The translations under genes and the position numbers were made by a program. From Streptomyces sp. NBC_01478 (GTDB lineage: Bacteria > Actinomycetota > Actinomycetes > Streptomycetales > Streptomycetaceae): a stretch of DNA of 64,000 nucleotides. Numbering within the stretch: the stretch's first letter is position 1; the number at the start of each line of letters is the position of its first letter. The DNA lies in contig NZ_CP109444.1 in the NCBI RefSeq assembly GCF_036227225.1, forward strand, positions 992,001 through 1,056,000, written 5' to 3'. This document shows, one piece after another, positions 43,156-52,061 of the stretch. The notes beneath the pieces were generated by a model. That model was not told the DNA's origin, did no database searches, and was given only the letters and a program-made list of their open reading frames with translations.

Positions 43156-44667
43156 ATGCCGCGCCTGGTGGATGTCCCTGGGTACATACGCTTCTGGACA
43201 GCCTCCGCGATCTCGTCGTTCGGCTCGCAGATCACCGGGCTGGCGCTGCAGATCCTCACCGCCGTCACGCTGAACGCGTCCGCCACGGAGGTGGGGCTGG
43301 TCAACGCGGCCCGCTGGGCGCCCTATCTGCTTTTCGGGCTCATGGCCGGGGTGCTGGTCGACCGTTGCCGGCGCAAGCCGGTCATGGTGGCGATGGATCT
43401 CGGCAGAGCCGTCCTCCTCGGCGCGATCCCGCTGCTGTACGCCCTGGACCGACTGAGCATCGCCACGCTGTGCGCGTGTGTCTTCGCCTTCGGGGTGCTC
43501 TGTCTGTTCTTCGAGGCGGCCAACCACTCCTACGTACCGCAACTGGTCCCCAAGGAACTCCTCAACGTGGGCTATGCCCGGGTGGGGCAGGCCGACGCCG
43601 CGGCCGGGTCGACCGGGCCACTGATCGCCGGGGTGCTGATCAGGCTGGTCGGCGCTCCGCTCGCCGTGCTCGTGGACGCCGTCAGCTATCTGGTGTCGGG
43701 CCTGCTGCTCGGCTCGGTGCGGGCTGACGATCCCGTTCCCGACCGGGGCGCGCGGCGGAGTCTGCTCAGTGAACTGCGGGAGGGCGTGGCCTGGGTCTAC
43801 CGCCATCGGACCCTGGCGTACATCGCGCTGACCTCGCACCTGATGCTCCTCTTCAACACCGTCGTCAGCACGGTCTTCGTGGTCTTCGCGCTGCGTGAGC
43901 TGCGGATCGGGGACTTCGGTCTGGGCGTGGCGTACGCCTGCGCCGGCCTCGGCGGTGTGCTCGGCGGCGCGTTCTCCGGACGCGCGGCGCGCAGGTTCGA
44001 TGTCGGCGCCGTCCTGATCGTGGGCCGTGTCGTCGCCGCGGTGGGCTGGCTGCCGCTGGTCCTCGCCCAGCGTGGGCCGTGGGCCCTGGTCCCGGTGTCG
44101 CTGGCCTTCTTCGTGGTCTCCGGTGCCATCTCGCTGGAGAGCCCCGTGGAGATGAGCTATCGCCAGGCGGTCACGCCCGACCGGCTCCGGGGCCGGATGA
44201 ACGCCACGATCCGCTCGTTCAACTGGGGCATGGTCGCGATCGGCGCACCCCTGGGCGGACTCCTCGCCGACCGGGTCGGCTATCGGTTCGCCCTGTGGGT
44301 GGGCCTGTCCGGAGCGGTCCTCCAGGCACTCCTGCTCGCCGTGTCCCGCACCCGGGAGGCCCGCGACACCGACGAGGTCGAGCCACGTACGCACCTGACC
44401 CCATGCCCCATAACCACCGAAATGCGGCACGCGGGAAGCCGGAGGATGCTGGGAGGGCAAACGCACGCCCGAAGGAGGACAGCCATGTCGTTCATGGACA
44501 AGGTCAAGGGAATGCTGGGTCAGCACCCCGACCAGGCCAAGCAAGGTGTGGACCGGGCGGGAGACATGATCGACGAACGCACGGGCGGCAAGCACGCCAA
44601 GCAGGTCGACATGGCGCAGGACAAGGCCAAGGACTTCATCGACCGCGACAGGCCGCAACAGCCCTGA
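43156..44667 (+). CDS. MFS transporter, open frame running on into an antitoxin-like small gene
   Basis: Residues 1 to about 400 form an enterobactin-exporter-like MFS protein with 12 helices, DRCRRKPVM as the loop 2-3 motif and RGRMNATIRSFNWG near residue 345. The expected end lies near base 44385, but no stop follows: the frame continues through about 43 poorly structured residues and straight into the complete small protein encoded at 44485-44667. Stops TGA and TAA lie in the two other frames just after the MFS domain. It is either a true extension, a lost stop or a sequencing indel. The cargo is unknown. Confidence 0.8.
   Translation: MPRLVDVPGYIRFWTASAISSFGSQITGLALQILTAVTLNASATEVGLVNAARWAPYLLFGLMAGVLVDRCRRKPVMVAMDLGRAVLLGAIPLLYALDRLSIATLCACVFAFGVLCLFFEAANHSYVPQLVPKELLNVGYARVGQADAAAGSTGPLIAGVLIRLVGAPLAVLVDAVSYLVSGLLLGSVRADDPVPDRGARRSLLSELREGVAWVYRHRTLAYIALTSHLMLLFNTVVSTVFVVFALRELRIGDFGLGVAYACAGLGGVLGGAFSGRAARRFDVGAVLIVGRVVAAVGWLPLVLAQRGPWALVPVSLAFFVVSGAISLESPVEMSYRQAVTPDRLRGRMNATIRSFNWGMVAIGAPLGGLLADRVGYRFALWVGLSGAVLQALLLAVSRTREARDTDEVEPRTHLTPCPITTEMRHAGSRRMLGGQTHARRRTAMSFMDKVKGMLGQHPDQAKQGVDRAGDMIDERTGGKHAKQVDMAQDKAKDFIDRDRPQQP
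44485..44667 (+). CDS. Small antitoxin-family protein (MT0933-type), nested in frame
   Basis: The 60-residue hydrophilic protein begins MSFMDKVKGMLGQHPDQ and has GGKHAKQVDMAQDKAKDF, the pattern of the actinobacterial MT0933/Rv0909-type antitoxin family. It has its own strong GAAGGAGG site (44471-44478) before ATG 44485, so it is surely translated independently even though it is in frame with the MFS gene. No toxin gene is adjacent; many Streptomyces copies are likewise orphans and their role is unclear. Confidence 0.8.
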   Translation: MSFMDKVKGMLGQHPDQAKQGVDRAGDMIDERTGGKHAKQVDMAQDKAKDFIDRDRPQQP

Positions 44668-44778
44668 CCGCTTCTGTCCCCGTATCGCCCCCGATGTGAC
44701 CCGAGTGGCCCCGGAAAGCCAGGAGTTCATCGACCGCTGATGTGAAAGTGCTGCGCGGGCGGGCCCGGATACATGCAT

Positions 44779-44814
44779 ACTCCCCCCACAGGAAGCCACC
44801 ACTCTGGGGGGAGT
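44779..44814 (+). promoter_or_regulatory. Hairpin that buries the ribosome-binding site of the MHYT gene
   Basis: ACTCCCCCC (44779-44787) is perfectly complementary to GGGGGGAGT (44806-44814), leaving an 18-base loop. The right arm is the whole Shine-Dalgarno sequence (GGGGGGAG, seven bases before ATG 44821). If the transcript includes the left arm, translation would be blocked unless the stem opens. A possible -10 box CATACT (44776-44781) overlaps the left arm, so the true start site decides whether the hairpin forms. Confidence 0.55.
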
Positions 44815-44820
44815 TGGCTC

Positions 44821-45888
44821 ATGCAAGGCACGATCGACGGGTTCCGCTACGGTGCGGTGACCCCGGTGGCGGCCTATCTGATGGCCTGTCTGGGCGGGGC
44901 CCTGGGACTGCGCTGCGTGGTGCGGTCCCTGCACAACCGGCAGTCGTGGAAAGCGGGTTGGCTCGCGCTCGGCGCGACGTCGATCGGCAGCGGCATCTGG
45001 ACGATGCACTTCATCGCGATGATCGGCTTCCAGGTCGAGGAGACCCGGATCGGCTACGACGTCGGCCTCACGGTGCTGAGTCTGGCCGTGGCGATCGTCG
45101 TGGTGGGCATCGGAGTGTTCGCCGTGGGCTACCGCGGCGCCACCCCCGGCACACTCTCCGCGGCCGGTGTCATCACCGGCCTCGGGGTCGCCGCCATGCA
45201 CTATCTGGGCATGGCGGCCCTGAGGATGAACGGTGACATCGAGTACCGGACGAGCACGGTCGCGCTCTCCGTGGTGATCGCCGTCGTCGCCGCCACGGCG
45301 GCCCTGTGGGCGGCCGTCTCCATCCGGGGTTTCCTGGCCAGCCTGGGCGCCAGCCTGGTGATGGGCGTGGCCGTGTCCGGGATGCACTACACGGGCATGG
45401 CCGCCGTGAGCGTCCATCTGCACGGCACCGGCGGGGCATGGACCGGCGACTCGGCCAACTCCATTCTGCTGCCCATGCTGTTGGGGCCGGCCATCTTCCT
45501 GCTGCTGGCCGGGGTCGTCGTGATGTTCGACCCGCTGCTGGTGATGGGCGAGGGCGAATGGGACCGTTCCTTCGCCCGCCACCCGGTCGGCCCGGTCCCG
45601 AACGGCAAGCAGCCCACCCGGCGCCCCGACTCGCTCTTCGACACACCGGACCGCCCGGCAGCCGGCCGCCCGGACCCGTACGAGAGCCCGGCCGCCCCAC
45701 CGGGCAGCCGTCGGCGCCGGAACACCCGCGGAAACCCCGCCGCCCAGGCACCGGGCCGCCCGGCCCCGTACGCCGGCCCGGCCGTCCCACCACCGGCGGC
45801 TCCCCGCAGCGCCTACACCGCGCCGCCCGACCCCGCGCGCGGCCGCCCGAACCCGTACGGGGCCCCGAAGCTCCCCGGCGAGTGGTGA
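44821..45888 (+). CDS. MHYT-domain integral membrane sensor
   Basis: The 355-residue protein has seven predicted membrane helices with three repeats of the signature: MHFIAM (62-67), MHYLGM (126-131) and MHYTGM (188-193). The Met/His residues are proposed to bind copper and sense oxygen, CO or NO. The tail after residue 250 is rich in proline and charged residues and has no GGDEF, EAL or kinase output domain, unlike many MHYT proteins. ATG 44821 is chosen over ATG 44773, which lies before the hairpin holding the ribosome-binding site. Confidence 0.9.
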   Translation: MQGTIDGFRYGAVTPVAAYLMACLGGALGLRCVVRSLHNRQSWKAGWLALGATSIGSGIWTMHFIAMIGFQVEETRIGYDVGLTVLSLAVAIVVVGIGVFAVGYRGATPGTLSAAGVITGLGVAAMHYLGMAALRMNGDIEYRTSTVALSVVIAVVAATAALWAAVSIRGFLASLGASLVMGVAVSGMHYTGMAAVSVHLHGTGGAWTGDSANSILLPMLLGPAIFLLLAGVVVMFDPLLVMGEGEWDRSFARHPVGPVPNGKQPTRRPDSLFDTPDRPAAGRPDPYESPAAPPGSRRRRNTRGNPAAQAPGRPAPYAGPAVPPPAAPRSAYTAPPDPARGRPNPYGAPKLPGEW

Positions 45889-45951
45889 CCAACAGAGAGC
45901 TGGACAGCCGAAGTTGCATCACACGAGTCACCGATACGCCCTACGGCACGC

Positions 45952-48240
45952 TCAGTTGGGCGCGCCCGGCGGGACCCTGGGCAGCGGATCGACGCGCACC
46001 GACCCGGCATCGGCGAGGAACGCCCGGATCAACTCCCCCGCCTCACGCGCCTGTTCGTCGCCCTCGCAGCGCAGCTCCGTCCCGAGCCGCCGCACGGCAC
46101 CGCGCAGTGCCGTGCGCACCGGTGCGTGGAGGGCCGGGTCGTCGAGCAGGGTCAGCAGATGGTTCAGGAGGGTCCAGTCCGCCGTGTGCTGCACGGCGGC
46201 CCCGCCCTGCAGCTCGGCGGGTACCGGGTCGGTACGACGCCAGGTGGCGGCAAGGAGCTCGTCGACGAGGTCGGTGACGCCGGGCGACGCGGGATCGGCG
46301 GCATGCTGCCAGGCCACCCGGTTGAGCCGGGCCGGGTCCAGCAGCTCCTGGGTGACGAGTGCGGTCGCGACCCGTACGGCCTCGAAGGGGTCGAAGATCC
46401 GCCCGGCGCCCGTGTCGAGGTACTGGTCCGTCCGGTCGTAGCGGATCGCGGGCGGGGTGAGGGTGTCCAACACCGCTCCGGGCAGGGCGAGTTGCTCGGC
46501 CCGTAGCAGTTCGGCGAGCCGGCTGAGCGCCGTGTGCTGGGTGGCCGGCCCGACGGCCTGCGCGCCCCGGCCGTCCTCGCCCGCGAGGCCGTACGCGTAG
46601 CGCACGCCACCGACCAGTCGGGCCACGGCGGTCACCTCGTGCCGGTGCAGGAGGTGCACCAGGACGGCCCGCTCCTCCAGTTCGCCGGTCTGCCGGTCGG
46701 GCGGCAGCACCCCGCGGGAGAATCCGTCCAGGGCGATACGGCGCACCCGCAGCATGGTCTCCAGCGCCTGGAGGGCGTCCGGTCCGCTCACCCAGGTCAC
46801 GGCGTCGGCGTGGGCCGCCTCCGGGCCCTGGGCGTCCTCGTCGGAGAGGTAGATCAGGCCCGACTCGGCGGCCTCGCGACGCAGTTCGGCGAGCGCACTC
46901 TCCTCGGCACCCTCGTCGAACCGGCCGTAGGCGTGCGCGACCAGGAAGTGGTCCCACGGTCCCAGGCCCGTGCCGTACGCGGCGGACAGGTCGAGGTCGC
47001 CCTCGTCCGTGACGCGGATGCGGGCGTACGGGTAGTCCATGACGGACGGCTCGGGGTGCCCCGTACTGGCGAAGTTGTGCATGAAGCCGAGCGCGTGGCC
47101 GATCTCGTGTGCGGCGAGTTGGCGCATGCGGGCGAGCACCAACTCCTCGACGGCGGCGAGGCGTTGGGCCTCGTCCGGGCGGCCGTAGGGGGCGAGGAGG
47201 GCCTCGCCGAGTGCGCGGACCTGTGCGACGCGCTGGGAGCCGAGGCGGACCCGGGCGTGCAGGATCTCGCCGGTGCGCGGGTCGGTCAGTCCCTGGCCGA
47301 GGGACCAGCCGCGGCCCGCGCGGTGCACCCAGACCACGCCGTTGACGTCGGGGTCGTAGGGGTCGAAGCCGTCGTCGCCGGGCTCGACGCGGTAGGCGTC
47401 GGGGAGTCCGATGCGGGCGAAGGCCCGCTGCCACCAGTTGCCGCCCTCGACGACCGCCGAGCGGAAGGGTTCGGGGACGGCGGGGTCGATCCGGAAGACG
47501 ATGGGGGCGCCGCCGGGTTCCGCGCGGAAGCGGGGCTGGAGCTTGACCTGGGTGCTCGCCCGGCCGACGAGGCCGTGGTCGGCGTAGCCGATGCCGTAGC
47601 CGCCCGAGGCGGGGTGGTAGCGCCGGACCGGCAGCGGGGACACGGGCAGCCGCAGCAGGTTCAGTTGCTGGACGACGGTGAGGGCGCGCGGGTCGGCGGC
47701 GACGGCCCGCACCGCCTGCCCGCGGCCGGGGCCCCGGAAGGTGAGCAGCGCGGGGAGGCGGACGGCGGTGGGTCCGGTGCGGCTGTCGGCGACGAGCGGG
47801 AGGCTCGCGGAGGTGTCGATGCTGTAGTCGCCCTGCTCGTGTGCGTGCAGATGGTCGGCGATCTGGTCGTGGTCGGCGAGGACGAGCCCGGTGGCGTCCA
47901 CGACCGCGGCGCCGTTCTCCTCGCGCAGCACGGGCCCGCTCCAGAGCACGGACAGCGCGAACGACTCGTCCCCGGCGCGTACGGCGGCCGCGTCGCCGGA
48001 GGTCAGGAAGTGCTTGTTGCGGACGGCGAACAGGACCCGGTCGCCGACCCGGCGGAACTCCGCGAGCCAGGTCCGGCCCGCCTTCCCCCGGTCCAGCCAG
48101 AGGTCGCTGGAACCCAGGCCCTGGGACAGCGAGACGGAGAGGAGGAAGGGCTCGTCGAACTGGCGGATGCCCAACAGCAGCCGGTCCGAACGGAGTTCGG
48201 GGTCGGGGATCAGGTCGATGAAGTCGGCTGCGCCGGTCAT
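45952..48240 (-). CDS. Zinc-dependent metalloprotease of the metzincin type (DUF5117-like), no signal peptide
   Basis: The 762-residue protein has the metzincin zinc motif H378-E-I-G-H382-A-L-G-F-M-H388 and a Met-turn SVMDYPY about 12 residues later. The flanking domains resemble DUF5117/DUF4953 proteins, which are usually secreted, yet here no signal peptide precedes MTGAADFIDL. Either the protein is cytoplasmic or a start further upstream has been lost; the 88 bp to the divergent phosphoesterase gene leaves no room for one. The substrate is unknown. AAAGG lies before the ATG. Confidence 0.85.
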   Translation of the reverse strand: MTGAADFIDLIPDPELRSDRLLLGIRQFDEPFLLSVSLSQGLGSSDLWLDRGKAGRTWLAEFRRVGDRVLFAVRNKHFLTSGDAAAVRAGDESFALSVLWSGPVLREENGAAVVDATGLVLADHDQIADHLHAHEQGDYSIDTSASLPLVADSRTGPTAVRLPALLTFRGPGRGQAVRAVAADPRALTVVQQLNLLRLPVSPLPVRRYHPASGGYGIGYADHGLVGRASTQVKLQPRFRAEPGGAPIVFRIDPAVPEPFRSAVVEGGNWWQRAFARIGLPDAYRVEPGDDGFDPYDPDVNGVVWVHRAGRGWSLGQGLTDPRTGEILHARVRLGSQRVAQVRALGEALLAPYGRPDEAQRLAAVEELVLARMRQLAAHEIGHALGFMHNFASTGHPEPSVMDYPYARIRVTDEGDLDLSAAYGTGLGPWDHFLVAHAYGRFDEGAEESALAELRREAAESGLIYLSDEDAQGPEAAHADAVTWVSGPDALQALETMLRVRRIALDGFSRGVLPPDRQTGELEERAVLVHLLHRHEVTAVARLVGGVRYAYGLAGEDGRGAQAVGPATQHTALSRLAELLRAEQLALPGAVLDTLTPPAIRYDRTDQYLDTGAGRIFDPFEAVRVATALVTQELLDPARLNRVAWQHAADPASPGVTDLVDELLAATWRRTDPVPAELQGGAAVQHTADWTLLNHLLTLLDDPALHAPVRTALRGAVRRLGTELRCEGDEQAREAGELIRAFLADAGSVRVDPLPRVPPGAPN

Positions 48241-48328
48241 GCGGGGACCTTTCGGTTGAGCATCGTCGAGTTGATGTTGCCAGGCCCCTGCCTCCGGCCC
48301 CGCCAGGGCTCGTTGTTACGGTGCACCG

Positions 48329-49834
48329 GTGTCTGAATCTTCACGCGATACCCCCGCAGGCGCCGGTTGGGGCACCGCGGAGCGCGGGGCGTACCAGCAG
48401 CTCATGCCGACCCATGTCGAGAAGGTCTCGTGGCTCAGCCCGAAGACTTTGTGGGCCGCGCGCAACGGCGTGTTGGCCTCCTGGTTCGGGGACCCGACCG
48501 GCGACACCCGCAGCCGTTGGGTGGCCCAGAGCGCGGCCACCGGCGCTCCCGCCGACAAGGTGATCCGGCGCGACGATCCCGACACCTTCTCCTTCATGGT
48601 CATCGGCGACACGGGCGAGGGCGACGATCCCCAATACGCCGTTGTGCCAGGGTTTCTGAAGGCCAGTCAGGAGACGGCCTTCACGGTCGTCGCCAGTGAC
48701 GTCATCTATCCCGTCGGCACCGCGGACGACTACGAGACGAAGTTCTTCCGCCCGTACCAGGCCTATCCGGCGCCCATCTACGCGATACCCGGCAACCACG
48801 ACTGGTACGAGGGCCTCGGCGGTTTCATGCGCGTCTTCTGCGACGACGCGCCCGCGCTGCCCGCACCGCGGGCGGCGCGCCCGCTGACGCGTGCCTGGTG
48901 GCGTTCGCTGCTGTGGCACCACCCCCGCCCGACCGACGGCGAACACCTGGACAAGGCACGGGAGTTGCGCTCCTCGCCGGACCAGCAGGCGGTCCAGCCG
49001 GGCCCGTACTGGGCGATCGACGCGGGACCGGTGCGCATCATCGGCATCGACACAGGGCTGTTGGGCACGATCGACGCCGAACAGGGCGCCTGGCTGCGCG
49101 AGATGGCGAAGGGTCCGACGCCGAAGATCCTGATCACCGGTTCGCCGCTGTACGTGGACGGCGAGCACCACCCCTGCGCGATCGAGGGCGGCGGCACGGT
49201 CGACGACATCGTCAGCGATCCGGCCCACCGCTTCGTCGCCGCGATCGGCGGCGACATCCACAACTACCAGCGCTATCCGGTGCGGTTGGCGGACGGGCGC
49301 ACGCTCCAGTACGTGGTCTCGGGCGGCGGTGGCGCGTTCATGCACGCGACCCACACCGTGCCGCGCGTCGACATCGCCGACGTCACCGAGCAGGACTTCC
49401 GCTGTTACCCGCTGCGCGGCGACTCCCTCGCCTTCTACAGCCGCTTGTACGGCCGCCGACTGCATCTGCGCCGCTTCTTCACCCTCACGGAGGCCGAGGC
49501 GTCGGCCGTGATCTGCGAGCGCCTGGGCATCCCGCCGACCCGCACCCCGGGCCCGCCGGTCCGCATCACCCGACGGATCCGGCTGGTCGCGAGCCTGCTG
49601 GGCGCGGGCGGCCGCCCCGACCGCACCGCGCGCTTCCGTCTTCCGGTGCGCAAGATCTACACCCAGCTCTTCTCGCCCGGCTCCGTGACGTACAGCCCGC
49701 CGTTCTTCAAGTGCTTCCTGCGGCTGGACGTCACCCCGGAGGCGGTCCGGCTGCGCTGTTTCGCCGCCACCGGCAAGCACCCCCAGGAGATCGACCCGCC
49801 GGTCGAGGACGAGATCACCATCCCGCTGCACTGA
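48329..49834 (+). CDS. Calcineurin-like metallophosphoesterase
   Basis: The 501-residue protein shows the dimetal motifs of the family in order: VIGDTGEG (about 91), ASDVIYPVG (about 122), GNHDWY (about 153) and GGDIHNYQ (about 309). The first motif has GDTG where DxH is usual, so the first metal site is altered. Family members cleave phosphomonoesters or diesters. A C-terminal region of about 150 residues has no recognised domain. There is no signal peptide. It is divergent from the metzincin gene and may share control with it. Confidence 0.85.
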   Translation: MSESSRDTPAGAGWGTAERGAYQQLMPTHVEKVSWLSPKTLWAARNGVLASWFGDPTGDTRSRWVAQSAATGAPADKVIRRDDPDTFSFMVIGDTGEGDDPQYAVVPGFLKASQETAFTVVASDVIYPVGTADDYETKFFRPYQAYPAPIYAIPGNHDWYEGLGGFMRVFCDDAPALPAPRAARPLTRAWWRSLLWHHPRPTDGEHLDKARELRSSPDQQAVQPGPYWAIDAGPVRIIGIDTGLLGTIDAEQGAWLREMAKGPTPKILITGSPLYVDGEHHPCAIEGGGTVDDIVSDPAHRFVAAIGGDIHNYQRYPVRLADGRTLQYVVSGGGGAFMHATHTVPRVDIADVTEQDFRCYPLRGDSLAFYSRLYGRRLHLRRFFTLTEAEASAVICERLGIPPTRTPGPPVRITRRIRLVASLLGAGGRPDRTARFRLPVRKIYTQLFSPGSVTYSPPFFKCFLRLDVTPEAVRLRCFAATGKHPQEIDPPVEDEITIPLH

Positions 49835-49906
49835 TCACACGCCCGCAATGTTCACCTGTCACAATCGGGACAGAACAGAACTGACGTACGACCGCCGGAG
49901 GAGCCC

Positions 49907-50935
49907 GTGCCGCTCACCTCACGCCCGTTGCGGAAGCTGGGCTTCCTCACGATCGGCCTGTTCGACGAGGCCGATCCGCGCCGGGGCCACGAGTCGACGC
50001 TGGAGATCATCGAACTGGGCGAGCGTCTCGGCTTCGACAGCGCCTGGCTGCGCCACCGCCATCTCCAGTACGGCATCTCCTCCCCCGTCGCGGTCATGGC
50101 GGCGGCCTCGCAGCGCACCAGCCGTATCGAACTCGGCACGGCGGTGATCCCGCTCGGCTGGGAGAACCCGCTGCGGCTGGCGGAGGACCTGGCGACCGTC
50201 GACATCCTGTCCGGGGGCCGGATCAACCCGGGCGTGAGCGTGGGCCCGCCGATGCACTTCGACCAGCTCAAGGAGGCCCTGTACCCCGACACGGCCGAGG
50301 TCGAGGACTTCGGCTACGAGCGGGTGCGGCGGCTGCTGGACTTCGTGCGCGGCAAGCCGGCCACCGACTTCAGCGGGGTCGAGGGCTTCGAGGTGTTCTC
50401 CGACCGGGTGCAGCCGCACTCCCCCGGGCTGGGCCGTCGTCTCTGGTACGGCGGCGGCAGCACGGGCTCGGCGAAGTGGGCCGGCGAGCACGGGATGAAC
50501 TTCCTGACGAGCAGCGTCGTCAAGGCCGAAGGGCCGGACGAGTCAAGGGACTTCGCGGAGATCCAGCTCTCCCACGTCCGCACGTTCCGCGCCCACCACC
50601 CCGACGGCGAGGCCGCCCGGGTCTCCCAGGGGCTGGTGGTCATCCCGACCGACTCCGCCTCGCCCGAACAGCGGGCGAAGTACGAGGAGTTCGCCCGCAA
50701 GCGCACTCCCCGTACGACGTCACCTCAGGGCCCGGCCCGCCTGATGTTCGCGCCGGACATCGTCGGCACCTCGGAGGAGATCGCCGAACTCCTGCACGCG
50801 CACGTCGCGTTCAGGGAGATCGACGAGGTGGCGTTCGCGCTGCCGTTCACGTTCGAGCACGAGGACTACGTGCAGATCCTGACGGACATGGCGACGAAGC
50901 TGGGGCCGGCGCTCGGGTGGAAGCCCGCCGGCTGA
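49907..50935 (+). CDS. LLM-class flavin-dependent oxidoreductase (luciferase-like monooxygenase)
   Basis: The 342-residue TIM-barrel protein has the luciferase-family features SAWLRHRHL, TAVIPLGWENPLRLAEDLATVD and a late GTSEEIAELL. The family uses FMNH2 or F420 supplied by a reductase to oxygenate or reduce substrates such as alkanesulfonates. The convergent neighbour is a TauD-type dioxygenase, another possible sulfonate or carboxylate enzyme, which suggests but does not prove a sulfur-scavenging role. GGAGGAG lies before GTG 49907. Confidence 0.88.
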   Translation: MPLTSRPLRKLGFLTIGLFDEADPRRGHESTLEIIELGERLGFDSAWLRHRHLQYGISSPVAVMAAASQRTSRIELGTAVIPLGWENPLRLAEDLATVDILSGGRINPGVSVGPPMHFDQLKEALYPDTAEVEDFGYERVRRLLDFVRGKPATDFSGVEGFEVFSDRVQPHSPGLGRRLWYGGGSTGSAKWAGEHGMNFLTSSVVKAEGPDESRDFAEIQLSHVRTFRAHHPDGEAARVSQGLVVIPTDSASPEQRAKYEEFARKRTPRTTSPQGPARLMFAPDIVGTSEEIAELLHAHVAFREIDEVAFALPFTFEHEDYVQILTDMATKLGPALGWKPAG

Positions 50936-50943
50936 CCTCCGTG

Positions 50944-51918
50944 TCACCAGCGGCCGGGCTCGGTGCCGACGATCGGCTCGGACGGCTTGCCGTCGACTCC
51001 GACCGGTATGTCGCCGGTGAGCATCACGCGGTGCATGGTCCTCGGGAAGCCGAGGTGCGCGTTGTCGCTGGGGGCGAGGTGGATGGTGGCCCGGTTGTCC
51101 CAGAAGGCCACGCTGCCCGGCTCCCAGCGGAACCGGACCGTGTACTCGGGCCGGGTCGCCTGCGCGAGCAGCAGCTCCAGGATCGCGGCGCTCTCCGCGC
51201 GCGAGACGTCGGTGATCTGCTCCAGGTAGTAGCCGTTGACGAACAGCACCCGCTCGCCCGTCTCGGGGTGCACCCGGACCAGCGGGTGCAGCGAGGCGAC
51301 CTGGTGGTCCAGGAGGTGGCGGACGTACGCGTCGTCGCCGGGGCGCGGCTGGTAGCCGACGCCGAGCCGGTGCTCGGCCCGCAGCCCGTCCACGAACTCC
51401 CGTACCGGCTGCGACAGTCCGGCGTACGCCGCCGCCAGATTCGACCAGGTGGTGTCGCCGCCGTAGGGCGGGACGGTCTCCGCGCGCAGGATCGTCGCGG
51501 CGGGCGGGTCGACGCGGGCGCCGTGGTCGCAGTGCCAGCCGCGCAGGAGTGTGTGCCGGCGCCGCTCCAGCCACTCCTCGTGCTCCATGCCGAACCGGCC
51601 CCCCAACTCCAGCCGGTCGGCGGTGGTTTCGACCTCGGGGAAGCCGGCCGGTGACGCACTGCCGCGCCGCCCGAGCACGACGGGTTCCCCGAACCGCCGC
51701 GCGAACGCCACATGCCCGGTGTGGTCGAGCCGTTGGTCCCGGAAGAACACGACCTTCCAGCGCAGCACCGCCGCCCGGATCGCGGCGACCACGGCGTCGT
51801 CGAGGTCACCGGCCAGGTCGACACCGGTGATCTCGGCCCCGATGTGACCGGCGGCCGGCCGCACCTCCATGCCGTCCACCCGCGCCGCCTCGTCGGTCGT
51901 ACCGCTGTCCGTCGTCAT
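50944..51918 (-). CDS. TauD/TfdA-family Fe(II)/2-oxoglutarate dioxygenase
   Basis: The 324-residue protein has the iron-binding triad H129-x-D131 (in WHCDHG) and H279 (in WDNRATIHLA), with R296 of MHRVML placed to bind 2-oxoglutarate. Family members hydroxylate taurine, alkyl sulfates, chlorinated phenoxyacetates or natural-product intermediates. Residues 1-20 are an unstructured leader. It converges with the LLM oxidoreductase with eight bases between stops. The substrate is not evident. Confidence 0.9.
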   Translation of the reverse strand: MTTDSGTTDEAARVDGMEVRPAAGHIGAEITGVDLAGDLDDAVVAAIRAAVLRWKVVFFRDQRLDHTGHVAFARRFGEPVVLGRRGSASPAGFPEVETTADRLELGGRFGMEHEEWLERRRHTLLRGWHCDHGARVDPPAATILRAETVPPYGGDTTWSNLAAAYAGLSQPVREFVDGLRAEHRLGVGYQPRPGDDAYVRHLLDHQVASLHPLVRVHPETGERVLFVNGYYLEQITDVSRAESAAILELLLAQATRPEYTVRFRWEPGSVAFWDNRATIHLAPSDNAHLGFPRTMHRVMLTGDIPVGVDGKPSEPIVGTEPGRW

Positions 51919-52061
51919 GCGCGCTCCGTCGTCGTACCTGCTCGGTCGGTCGTCCCCTCCGAGTCGTCCCTTCCGGGTCGTACCCAGGTCGTACCGGTTC
52001 CAAGGAAGATCGTGACAGCGATCACCGCGCGAGGCGACAGGGCTTCCGGGCCGGCCCCGGT

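Noticed and set aside
42145..45582. Leftward open frame of 1145 codons antisense to several genes
   Set aside because: It runs across four or five well-supported rightward genes with clear domains; long antisense frames are expected from the strong GC bias at third codon positions. Its translation shows only low-complexity Gly/Arg/His-rich sequence.
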